Assembly: GCA_020636445.1 (NCBI GenBank)
Contig: JACJXV010000001.1
Location: 62,001-126,000 of the forward strand
Direction of reading: 5' to 3'
DNA length: 64,000 nt
Source: Lewinellaceae bacterium
GTDB lineage: Bacteria > Bacteroidota > Bacteroidia > Chitinophagales > Saprospiraceae
Below are positions 45,063-53,197 of this stretch, one piece after another (positions within the stretch are counted from its first letter, which is position 1; each line of letters starts with the position of its first letter). The notes under the pieces are model-generated. The model ran no database searches. It was not told the origin of the DNA and saw nothing but the letters and a program-made list of their open reading frames with translations. Made by a program: the position numbers and the translations under genes.

Positions 45063-46060
45063 TTATTTATGAAAATATACATTGTCAACAAAAACGGTAT
45101 TTGTCCCCGTTGGCTGACCAACCAGAATATACTGAGACATATGCCCGCGGGTAGTCAAGCCCGTAAATTCGCTCAGCGGAATATCCAAACTCACCCACTG
45201 CCCCTTGGCTGGTGCCTGAATATTGATCTGATGTTCTTTATCGTCGCCACCACCGAAGGCACCATCAGCACCAAAATCAACCAGTTTAATGCCAAAGAAG
45301 GTGAAATCTGCCGACCATACATCGATGTGGAAGTGCGTCATCTCAGTAGCATTAATCTTGTTAGCTACCGTTTCGATGCCAACAAAATCAAGGGCTGAGT
45401 ATTTTTTCATCGCACTACCGGCAATGGTAACATCCTCCAGTGTAGCCGACGACCAATCGGTACGCCAGGTATCCACCGGCACATTGGTATAAGCATCGCT
45501 AAACAGCGAAATGACATTGGCGGGAGCTAACGCTGGGGTGGGAGCTGCTGTGGTGGGAGCAGTTGCACCACCGCCGCCACCTGTTTTGTAGAAATAAACA
45601 TTATCTACGTAGACGGTATTCGCGCCAGTTGGTTGACCGACCAAAATATACTGGGCAAGGTGCCCCCGGGTAGTCAGTCCGGCAAAATCACTCAACGGAA
45701 TATCCAGACTCACCCATTGGCCCTTAGCCGGTGCATCAATATTGATCTGATGCTCTTTATCGTCGCCACCTCCGAAGGCTCCATCGGCACCAAAATCAAC
45801 CAGCTTAATACCCAACAGGGTAAAATCGGGTGACCAAACATCCATGTGGAAGTGAGTCATCCCCGTGGCGTCAACTTTGTTGGTCACCGTTTCAATCCCG
45901 ACAAAATCGAGAGCTGAATATTTTTTCACGGCATTGCCCGCCACCGTAACATCCTCCAGTTTCGCCGACGACCAATCGGTGCGCCAGGTGTCCACCGGCA
46001 CATTGGTGTAAGCATCACTGAACAGCGAAATGACATTCGCAGCGGCACGTGTCGGCGTTG
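45063..46060 (-). repeat. Near-identical tandem duplication of about 500 bases
   Basis: The DNA of the last two modules of the lipoprotein (about 45063-45545 and 45580-46060) is nearly the same. For example, GTATCCACCGGCACATTGGT near 45472 recurs near 45990 with few changes, and CATCGATGTGG/CATCCATGTGG sites line up. Recent duplication by recombination, and possible copy-number variation, are likely. Confidence 0.7.
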
Positions 46061-47969
46061 GCGCCGCTACCGTAGGTGTTGTTCCTCCGCCACCGCTGCC
46101 TTTTTTGTAGAAATAGATATTGTCCAGGTAGATCGTACCATTCCCGTCAAACTTAAACTGGATAACATCCTTGAGGTCCACTCCTCCGAATGCCGAAAGC
46201 GGTATATCTACGCTTGACCATCCATTGGTAGGCACAGTGAGTGCATAGGCTTTTTCCTGGGGCCCTGGGCTTATCAAGAATACATTCAGCGCCGAGGAAT
46301 TTTTGGTCCAGAAATCCAGGTGTAAAAATTCCATACCCGAGACGTTCTGGCTGCTTCCCAATTGCATTCCCTGGTAATTGAGTCCGTTATACTTCAAGGT
46401 GTTGTTACCGGCAATCAACTCCTGAGTAACCACTGTAGCCTGTCCCCAGTTCGGATTAAAATCAGTTCCGGCAACATTCGTATAAGCATCACTAAAAATA
46501 GAAATAACATTCGCTGCCAAAGGCGTGGGATTAGGCGCTGCCACTGCAGGGCCCGGTACAACACCACCCGTACCATCATCGTAGAAGTAAATATTATCCA
46601 CAAAAACGTTCGGTAAATCTCCTGAAAGGACAATCTGAGCCAGGTGTGCCCGCGAAGTCAGCCCGGGAAACTGTGAGAAAGGTAAGTCGAGACTTATCCA
46701 GGACTCCGACCTCAGCATCGAGCTGGGGATGGTAACCTCAAACGAAGAATTATCCGATCCTTCAAATGATCCATCCGGCCCAAGATCTACCAGCAGAATT
46801 TTAAAGACAGTAGATGGGTTGATCTGGTCAGGAGTCCAGATATCCATGTGAAAGTGCGACTTCTTACTGGCATCAATTGTAGGTGCGGTAAATTGAATTC
46901 CCACAAAGTTGAGCTGCGTATAGCGTTTGATATCGTCGCCCTCTACTTTTACATCAAAAGTTTGTGCCGTCGAGAACTGCCAGTACCCATTGAAAAAATC
47001 GACGGGAACATTCTCATAGGCATTGCTGAATACCGAAATAACTTTATCGGCAGGTTTGTCAGGGGTTGGCGCAGCCGTACGAGGCAGAACCGGTTCACCC
47101 GTCGAGGTAATCGTCAGCGAGCCATCTGCATCCTTTCCAGCCAGGGTAGCTTTAATAACTGCGGTACCAGCTTCCATGACTTTGACTTGTCCGGTTGGCC
47201 CAACAGTGGCAACACTGGGGTTGTCGGAATTAAACGTAAAATAAGCCGGTGCTGTTTCGACCCGCTGATTCACCCCATTAGGTAGGTTGAATTCAGAAAA
47301 GCCCACTACCGTAAAGGTATTGCCCGTTTCCGCATTGACTTTCGCGGCTTCCCCATTCATGATCGCTGCGCGACCGTGGGCAATGGTTCCCAATTTTTCA
47401 AATTTGACCTCATCGATCCAGAAGGTATACCCTTTGCCATCTTCTGGTCCTTCCGAGAAAAACAACATCCCACGTTCGGCAGTAAGCTTTGCCGCATCCG
47501 GAAGCGGAATGTAGTATTTTTTCCAATTGGTATTCACCGGTAAGCCGGCAATGGCTGCCTGATATTTGTTTTCACCCAGGTCATTACCAAAACCAATCAA
47601 ATCAATCGACGCTGATTTCGACGCTTTTGCCCAAAAAGTCAGGGCATCATAACCCGAAAGGTCACGAGGTGCGCTGGTAAAATACACCCCACCGGCATAG
47701 GCGCCCGCCGGATCTTCGAAATCAGGTACGGCGATCCGCATGGATGCTGTACCCTGGTATTTAACCTCGGTATCTGTCTGAAAAGCCCGGACATCGGAGC
47801 CGCCGAAGGCAGCGTAGTTTAATCCTGCGCTAAAGGCGTCCAGAAAGACTTCCGGGGTAGTGGGGTTAGTGGCCAGTTCCAATTCATCCAGGTCCCTTTT
47901 ACAACTAACCAGGAGCACAATTAGGGAAAGTAGCAGGTAGCTAAATGGATGGTTATATAGATTCTTCAT
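45063..47969 (-). CDS. Lipoprotein with Ig-like domain and four tandem binding-type modules
   Basis: A 968-residue lipoprotein (lipobox VSC near residue 23). Residues about 40-200 form a beta-sandwich of the CBM/CIA30 type (MRIAVPDFEDPAGAYAGGVY, SGYDALTFWAKAS). About 210-290 is a BIG2-like Ig domain (FNSDNPSVATVGPTGQVKV). The rest is four ~150-residue beta-sandwich modules, each opening with VIS(L/V/I)FS(D/N)AY(T/E)NV and closing with VDN(V/I)YF. They are joined by Thr/Pro/Gly-rich linkers (GGGGGATAPTTAAPTPALAP). Modules 3 and 4 are nearly identical; module 2 is the most diverged. No catalytic pair is visible, so it is most simply a surface glycan-binding protein standing where SusD/SusE-like proteins would be. 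The family is not certain. Confidence 0.75.
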   Translation of the reverse strand: MKNLYNHPFSYLLLSLIVLLVSCKRDLDELELATNPTTPEVFLDAFSAGLNYAAFGGSDVRAFQTDTEVKYQGTASMRIAVPDFEDPAGAYAGGVYFTSAPRDLSGYDALTFWAKASKSASIDLIGFGNDLGENKYQAAIAGLPVNTNWKKYYIPLPDAAKLTAERGMLFFSEGPEDGKGYTFWIDEVKFEKLGTIAHGRAAIMNGEAAKVNAETGNTFTVVGFSEFNLPNGVNQRVETAPAYFTFNSDNPSVATVGPTGQVKVMEAGTAVIKATLAGKDADGSLTITSTGEPVLPRTAAPTPDKPADKVISVFSNAYENVPVDFFNGYWQFSTAQTFDVKVEGDDIKRYTQLNFVGIQFTAPTIDASKKSHFHMDIWTPDQINPSTVFKILLVDLGPDGSFEGSDNSSFEVTIPSSMLRSESWISLDLPFSQFPGLTSRAHLAQIVLSGDLPNVFVDNIYFYDDGTGGVVPGPAVAAPNPTPLAANVISIFSDAYTNVAGTDFNPNWGQATVVTQELIAGNNTLKYNGLNYQGMQLGSSQNVSGMEFLHLDFWTKNSSALNVFLISPGPQEKAYALTVPTNGWSSVDIPLSAFGGVDLKDVIQFKFDGNGTIYLDNIYFYKKGSGGGGTTPTVAAPTPTRAAANVISLFSDAYTNVPVDTWRTDWSSAKLEDVTVAGNAVKKYSALDFVGIETVTNKVDATGMTHFHMDVWSPDFTLLGIKLVDFGADGAFGGGDDKEHQINIDAPAKGQWVSLDIPLSDFAGLTTRGHLAQYILVGQPTGANTVYVDNVYFYKTGGGGGATAPTTAAPTPALAPANVISLFSDAYTNVPVDTWRTDWSSATLEDVTIAGSAMKKYSALDFVGIETVANKINATEMTHFHIDVWSADFTFFGIKLVDFGADGAFGGGDDKEHQINIQAPAKGQWVSLDIPLSEFTGLTTRGHMSQYILVGQPTGTNTVFVDNVYFHK

Positions 47970-47995
47970 CAGTTGATGCTTTGTTCGTATGGAGT

Positions 47996-50900
47996 TTACT
48001 GAAAAATGTTAATGTGGATATAGGTTCTGATTTCCCATTCATTGCCATTACCATAACCGGGGGCAGTAGGATCGCATTCCATTTCCCCTGCACCATTAGT
48101 CAAAAAGGTAGGGCAATAGCGTGGTGAATACTGGTCAAGAGTCCGGTAGATTCCCTGCAAGCCAATTTTGGTAGTTGGCAAATCAATCCACTTAGGTTTA
48201 CCCAGGGTAGTCGAAACATCCAACATCAGCTGCGTTGGGAAGGTAAGGTTAAAGTCGCGGTGGTAATCGAAGGGGCCCCAATCGTTGAACTTAACCGAAG
48301 AGGTCACCTTGATTTTCTTGTAAATCATTCGCAGATCCATACCTACACGCTGGATCGTCCGGATATCATCACCATTAGCTTGGGCATCACCGGTATAAAG
48401 ATTGGCGATCAATCCGAAATCGGGGCTCAGCTTGGATACGATCCGGGCGTGAGCCTCCCATAAATCCTGTGCCGGAGCCGATCCGGGGAAAGCGAAGGTA
48501 GTCCGTCCGTTGGGGAGAATACCAATCGCAGCATCCTGAGTGGTAGGCAAATGGCGATACACAAACCCGGCACTAACAGCAAATTCGGCATCCTCAGCAT
48601 TATCATTATCCCAATCGTACATCCAGGTACCTGGCGTAGGGTCGAAGGTAAACAGGATTTCACCCGCTACCGTTTCCCGGTTAAACCTAACCGCGAAAGG
48701 GTCATCCAGAATATTGCGCAGCCGGCCAGGTGCATTCACACCATTAGGCATCGGACCTTCGATGGGGCGCTGCCACAAGAAATTAGGGGCAATCTGGAAG
48801 TTACCCGTCATATAGGTGAATCCGGTGAGGAAATTATACTGGTTACCGCTACCGCTGTCTTTCAGGCGCCAGCCGGTAAAGGTTTGGGTATAGTCTGCCC
48901 CACCATTGGCCACCAGTGCCATAGCGGCAGCTTGTGCGTACCAGTTAACTCTTCCCTTGGAAAAAGTAAGTTTCATTTTACCTCCCCAGGTGTCTTCGGG
49001 TTTGATTTCACTTTGGTAAATGGTATAATCCCCTTCTTCGCCATCGGCAATTTGGAAAGTTCGGCCGATGAGGGGTTGGCCGCCCCAGATACCCCCTAAT
49101 TCAACCCCCAGTCCGCCAAGAGCTGTTTTCGCATGCAGGGTTGCCCGGCGTGTTTTGGGTACAGGAACGGCAAAGGAGCTTTGAATCCCTCCCCGCTGTT
49201 CCAGGTCTTCGTGGAAAATACCTGTCAGATCTATTTTACCCAGGGAACGGCTATACTTAACCAACACCGCCGGGTTGGCACCCCACCAAAGTTCAGGGCC
49301 CATGGCAATCGATAAACCTTTGAGCTTTCTCTTGCCATCTAACTCAAAGCCCAGCGGTGCCTGACCGTTATAGATGTCAATATTTGGACCATAGTTTGCC
49401 TCCGGGTACAAGCCAAAGAAATCCCCTTCGTAACCCCAGTGGTAATGCCCAGTACGGTAGAAGCCCGTAAGGTCAAAGTCTTTGTGATTCCAGGTCATAT
49501 CAGCCCGGTATACCGCAAAGCGATTAACATCGGCCAACTGCACTGGCCCATTGGCGGTATTGACCTCCACCGGCCGACCCCGGTTTTCATAGAAGATTTC
49601 GTTAATGGGGTTTTGGGCAACATTGCCCAGCATGTTGAATTCTACATTCGCCCGGATATTGGGTGCCGGATTCCCTGCTACCCCAATGAAAAAGGACTGC
49701 ATGTGGTCAAATCCCAGTTGGTTCGGGTAGATCTGATCGTTCGGGTTGGGTTCCTTCGGCGTACGGATCAAACTTCCTCCTGTATTGAAGGTGGTCAGCT
49801 CAGCACCCAGGCGACTCAGTCGTATTTTGCCGGTCTGTTCGCCCTCCAAAGCAGCCTGGTCTCCCCGGGCCTTAACCACGGCATCCATTAGCTGTATGTT
49901 GCCAAAATGCGAATCCATCGCTGTTCGCGAAATACCTGTACTATAAGGGTTAAACGTATGTACTTCCTTTAATGCATAATATGCAGCGCGAGGATACAAG
50001 TGATACAAACCTCGTTCGTTGGTTGGTCCTTTGGCACAGATCCCAAACCACTCTTCGTTCATGTTATTTTCCCCTGGCTGATAATCCGAACTGTACCCCC
50101 CGTTGGACCAGGAGGCATTATTGTCGTGAACATCCAGATTTTTGGTTTGACCAAATTTCCACCAGCCATCGCTGAATTGGAAGGTGAACCCTCCAAGGGA
50201 GTTCCCAGCCTTACCCATACCTGCAGCATTGGCGTAGATTTCCTGCCAGTTGCCTACCATAAAGTAAGCCTGTGATTGCTGATCCTCGCTATTCGTAATC
50301 GCATTGAATGCATCCGCTCCAAATTCAGTGAACATCAGGGGCTTGCCATATTCCTGCTTAACCCGATCGAAAGCATCCCCAAAGGATACCCCCCGATACA
50401 TATTAACCCCCAAAATATCCACGTCGGGACACTCTTTGGCAATGAGATCCAGGAACAATAAGTCACCATTACAAATAGCCATTGGATGTGTCTTATCAAT
50501 GGCTTTCATCGCAACGACAGCCTCATTAAAGAGCTTATACATGGCTTCCGCCCGAATCGTCGCTTTTTGGTCCTCGATGGGAATATCTTCGGTCTCGGCG
50601 CCGTCCCAGAAAAGACCATAATTGTTCTCATTTCCGAGCAGGAACAACAACAAGCCCGGCGTGTCTTTATACTCTTCGGTCATTTGTTTTACCTCGCGCA
50701 GCAGCAGCTCACGGGTTCTTGGATCTGAATATTCCGTATTGGCAACCCAGGCTCCATCCAGGGTAAGGCCGTAACGGCCGAAAGAGTGATTGAGCATGGT
50801 GTAAATACCATACTTCTCATAAATGTAGCGGATCCATTTGGCCGGAACGCCAGTATACTGCCGAATGGCATTGACCCCCATATTCTTGAGTAAGGACATT

Positions 50901-51130
50901 TCCTCATCCAATGCCGCCCGAATAATATCATCAGGCTGCTTCCATAGGCTGTACGAAAAATTGGTACCAATGGGGAAGTAATCCCAGTTCATACCATTGA
51001 TCATGAAAGGAGTTCCATTGACTAGTAATTTGCTGCCCTGATCGTTCTGCTGGATAGAAACCCGATCGGCTTGCGCGTACAGTACTGCTGCCGAAAAGAG
51101 CAATACCAAGGATAGTAATAGGTTTTTCAT
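47996..51130 (-). CDS. Secreted GH-A glycosidase fused to an outer-membrane beta-barrel
   Basis: A 1044-residue protein with signal peptide (cleavage near VLYAQA, residue 20). Residues 25-400 are a clan GH-A TIM barrel: LLVNGTPFMINGMNWDYFPI, LKNMGVNAIRQYTG, acid/base Glu168 in LLGNENNYG and nucleophile Glu269 in PLMFTEFGADAF. It resembles GH2/GH5/GH72 members, but no family can be fixed. From about residue 430 the chain changes to many alternating amphipathic strands with aromatic girdles (NIRANVEFNMLGN, FDLTGFYRTGHYHWGY, KIDLTGIFHEDLEQRGG, FNLTFPTQLMLDVSTTLG), ending YIHINIFQ, which looks like a porin-type barrel with a terminal aromatic strand. No plug or TonB box is seen, so it is not SusC. 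It is the first gene of the glucan locus. Confidence 0.72.
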   Translation of the reverse strand: MKNLLLSLVLLFSAAVLYAQADRVSIQQNDQGSKLLVNGTPFMINGMNWDYFPIGTNFSYSLWKQPDDIIRAALDEEMSLLKNMGVNAIRQYTGVPAKWIRYIYEKYGIYTMLNHSFGRYGLTLDGAWVANTEYSDPRTRELLLREVKQMTEEYKDTPGLLLFLLGNENNYGLFWDGAETEDIPIEDQKATIRAEAMYKLFNEAVVAMKAIDKTHPMAICNGDLLFLDLIAKECPDVDILGVNMYRGVSFGDAFDRVKQEYGKPLMFTEFGADAFNAITNSEDQQSQAYFMVGNWQEIYANAAGMGKAGNSLGGFTFQFSDGWWKFGQTKNLDVHDNNASWSNGGYSSDYQPGENNMNEEWFGICAKGPTNERGLYHLYPRAAYYALKEVHTFNPYSTGISRTAMDSHFGNIQLMDAVVKARGDQAALEGEQTGKIRLSRLGAELTTFNTGGSLIRTPKEPNPNDQIYPNQLGFDHMQSFFIGVAGNPAPNIRANVEFNMLGNVAQNPINEIFYENRGRPVEVNTANGPVQLADVNRFAVYRADMTWNHKDFDLTGFYRTGHYHWGYEGDFFGLYPEANYGPNIDIYNGQAPLGFELDGKRKLKGLSIAMGPELWWGANPAVLVKYSRSLGKIDLTGIFHEDLEQRGGIQSSFAVPVPKTRRATLHAKTALGGLGVELGGIWGGQPLIGRTFQIADGEEGDYTIYQSEIKPEDTWGGKMKLTFSKGRVNWYAQAAAMALVANGGADYTQTFTGWRLKDSGSGNQYNFLTGFTYMTGNFQIAPNFLWQRPIEGPMPNGVNAPGRLRNILDDPFAVRFNRETVAGEILFTFDPTPGTWMYDWDNDNAEDAEFAVSAGFVYRHLPTTQDAAIGILPNGRTTFAFPGSAPAQDLWEAHARIVSKLSPDFGLIANLYTGDAQANGDDIRTIQRVGMDLRMIYKKIKVTSSVKFNDWGPFDYHRDFNLTFPTQLMLDVSTTLGKPKWIDLPTTKIGLQGIYRTLDQYSPRYCPTFLTNGAGEMECDPTAPGYGNGNEWEIRTYIHINIFQ

Positions 51131-51554
51131 TGAATTACTGCTTCTTGTTGATTATTTTATGACGCCGATGCAAAATGATATAAAATTCTTTCATGAATAC
51201 TAATATAAATTTAATATTCTGAAATCAAAACATATACATTTAATATACACGCTAGCAAAATATCGAATAAATCATTTAGTTTTTGTTGGTAAAAATTTGA
51301 AAATCAATTTTTTAAAATTAAGACCATTTGCCATTCTTCCTGCATCAATGTATATAGGTTATATAGCGGCCCCATGACAATTCTTAAATTACGAATAAGC
51401 AGTGAACGTGCTTTTGTGTTGGCGATCCATGTAAAGGGAAATGGGAAATGGGAAATGTAATTGTCCATTTCTAATTTCGATAGCCGCTACTTGTATAAGG
51501 TGTTTTTCCTTTTGCTCAAAAGGGTTTATCTTTCAGTAAACAACACCCCTGATC
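51131..51554. other. Divergent intergenic spacer with heptad repeat
   Basis: Very A/T-rich spacer of 424 bases between the glucan locus and the plus-strand TPR gene. Both promoters must lie here. TCATTTTG (minus, near 51170) is a one-mismatch -7 element for the glucan locus, but no good -33 partner is seen. Three exact GGGAAAT copies (51436-51456) and the inverted counterpart CATTTCTAATTTC (about 51466-51478) lie in its right part. No gene was recognised. Confidence 0.5.
51436..51478. repeat. Heptanucleotide repeat (GGGAAAT)3 with inverted counterpart
   Basis: GGGAAAT is repeated three times at 51436-51456. After TGTAATTGTC-type loop bases, CATTTCTAATTTCG provides a partly complementary arm with the same 7-base spacing. 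Confidence 0.7.
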
Positions 51555-53183
51555 ATGCCCGAAAAGCGTATGCCCCCGGTTTATTCGAAGGGGATGACCT
51601 GGTTGCGTTCTTTTTCGTTTACTCGCCTGCGCAACCGGCTCGAAAACGTTTTCGATTGGTTCCTCATTCTCGTCAAGATTGGGGGACTAGTGCTGCTTTT
51701 TATTTTGGTTCGTTATTTATTTGCAGAGCTAAAGCATACCGGTTACTCTATCCAACCCTTTTCCGTGCCTAAACCGCTTGCTGAGGCCGGCTATGAAGGC
51801 TCCGTAGTTGCCCAACGGATTCTCGATGAGGTGAATTCACTGAAAGCAATCGCCTCCAGTGTCAAGGATGATTCGCTTTCCCTGAGTGCTGAATCCAAGC
51901 CGGATATCGACCTCAGCGTGCTGGGAATTGGGCTGTCCTCGAAATCAGTCTTTTATTACCTGGGGCAGCTACTAGGTAAGCGAGAACGAGTGTTAAGTGG
52001 TGAGCTGATTCAATTGGACAACCGCATTGAACTCACCTTGCGCTTTTCCGATGCCCCAACTATCCAGGTCACCAATGAGGATTCCTTGGCGAAGCCTACC
52101 CAGCGAATCCAAACGCTATTCAGAGATGCCGCAGAGGAGGTTCTCCGCTGGTCAGATCCTTACCGTCTTGCAGTTTACTTGTACCGGACCCAGCGCTATG
52201 AGGAAGCCATTCAGGTGGTACGTCAGATGTTGAAGGAACGTCCCCGGGAGGCGCAATGGGCTTACCTGGCCTGGGGTGGCGTTTTGCTGCTCCAGCAACA
52301 GCCAGCCTTAGCCATGGAAAAATACCAAAAAGCCACCCAGGTTGATCCCGATTTTTACCTGGCCTGGTCCAATTGGGGATGGCAACTATTTAACCAGGCA
52401 CAATACCCGGAGGCTATCGCAAAATTCCGCGAATCCCTGCGCATTAACCCTCAAGCAGGAGAAGCCTGGCATGGGCTAGCGCTTTGCTACACCCGCAATG
52501 ACCAGCCCCAGGAAGCAGAAGCTGCCTTTCAGCAAGCGATTAAGTTAAACCCCGACAACCTCTACTGGTATGCCAACTATGCTGAGTTACTGCTAATGGA
52601 CAAGCAGGATACTACCGCAGCAGTACGCATTTACCAAGAAGCCCGCAACCGGGCTCCTGAAACCGCCGACGGGTATTTATTTCAAGCTGGCAGCTTGTTT
52701 TTTGAAAACCGGGTGGATAGCGCTGCCGGGATGCTGGAAAAAGTACTGGAGTATGACCCCTACCACCCTGCAGCGCTGGAACGTTTATCCCAACTGGCCA
52801 TGAGCAGAAAAGAATACGCCAAATCGATTGCCTATAGCCGGGAATCCATTGCTGCAGCCAACCAAAATACTAGTCTCGAATCACCTTATTTGCTGCAAGC
52901 AGCCTATAACCGGTTGGCAATGGGGTATTATCATATTCCACAATACGACTCGGCAATGGTCTACGTTAAAAAGGCCATTGCCCTGGATTCAACAATTGCC
53001 TATCCGTTCACTACCCTTGCTGAAATCTACGCTCTTCAGGGCAATAACGAAGGCTTTTACCGCAATGTCGAAAAGGCAATCCAACTAGGCTTTCAATATT
53101 ACCCGAAAACCTTGCAGGAAGAGCCTTACACCCGCTTTGCCAAGGACCGTCGTTTTCTAGAGCTCATTCGTCAACCTGATTAA
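51555..53183 (+). CDS. TPR-repeat membrane protein
   Basis: A 542-residue protein with one N-terminal membrane helix (DWFLILVKIGGLVLLFILVRYLF, about 34-56) and a region of unknown fold to about 210. At least six tetratricopeptide repeats follow (YLAWGGVLLLQQQPALAMEKY, WSNWGWQLFNQAQYPEAIAKF, WHGLALCYTRNDQPQEAEAAF and later copies to the end). The repeats would face one side of the membrane and bind partner proteins. Lipid or lipoprotein signals are absent. It is divergent from the glucan locus and 14 bases before the next gene, so the two probably share a transcript. No specific function can be given. Confidence 0.8.
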   Translation: MPEKRMPPVYSKGMTWLRSFSFTRLRNRLENVFDWFLILVKIGGLVLLFILVRYLFAELKHTGYSIQPFSVPKPLAEAGYEGSVVAQRILDEVNSLKAIASSVKDDSLSLSAESKPDIDLSVLGIGLSSKSVFYYLGQLLGKRERVLSGELIQLDNRIELTLRFSDAPTIQVTNEDSLAKPTQRIQTLFRDAAEEVLRWSDPYRLAVYLYRTQRYEEAIQVVRQMLKERPREAQWAYLAWGGVLLLQQQPALAMEKYQKATQVDPDFYLAWSNWGWQLFNQAQYPEAIAKFRESLRINPQAGEAWHGLALCYTRNDQPQEAEAAFQQAIKLNPDNLYWYANYAELLLMDKQDTTAAVRIYQEARNRAPETADGYLFQAGSLFFENRVDSAAGMLEKVLEYDPYHPAALERLSQLAMSRKEYAKSIAYSRESIAAANQNTSLESPYLLQAAYNRLAMGYYHIPQYDSAMVYVKKAIALDSTIAYPFTTLAEIYALQGNNEGFYRNVEKAIQLGFQYYPKTLQEEPYTRFAKDRRFLELIRQPD

Positions 53184-53197
53184 CCACCTATTACCAG

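Noticed and set aside
47996..51130. The 1044-residue protein considered as SusC
   Set aside because: There is no plug domain, carboxypeptidase-like extension or TonB box, and the N-terminal half is a glycosidase barrel.
51461..51772. A 103-codon frame before the TPR gene
   Set aside because: It overlaps the TPR gene in another frame, begins in the heptad spacer and shows no domain. The TPR frame is supported by its repeats.
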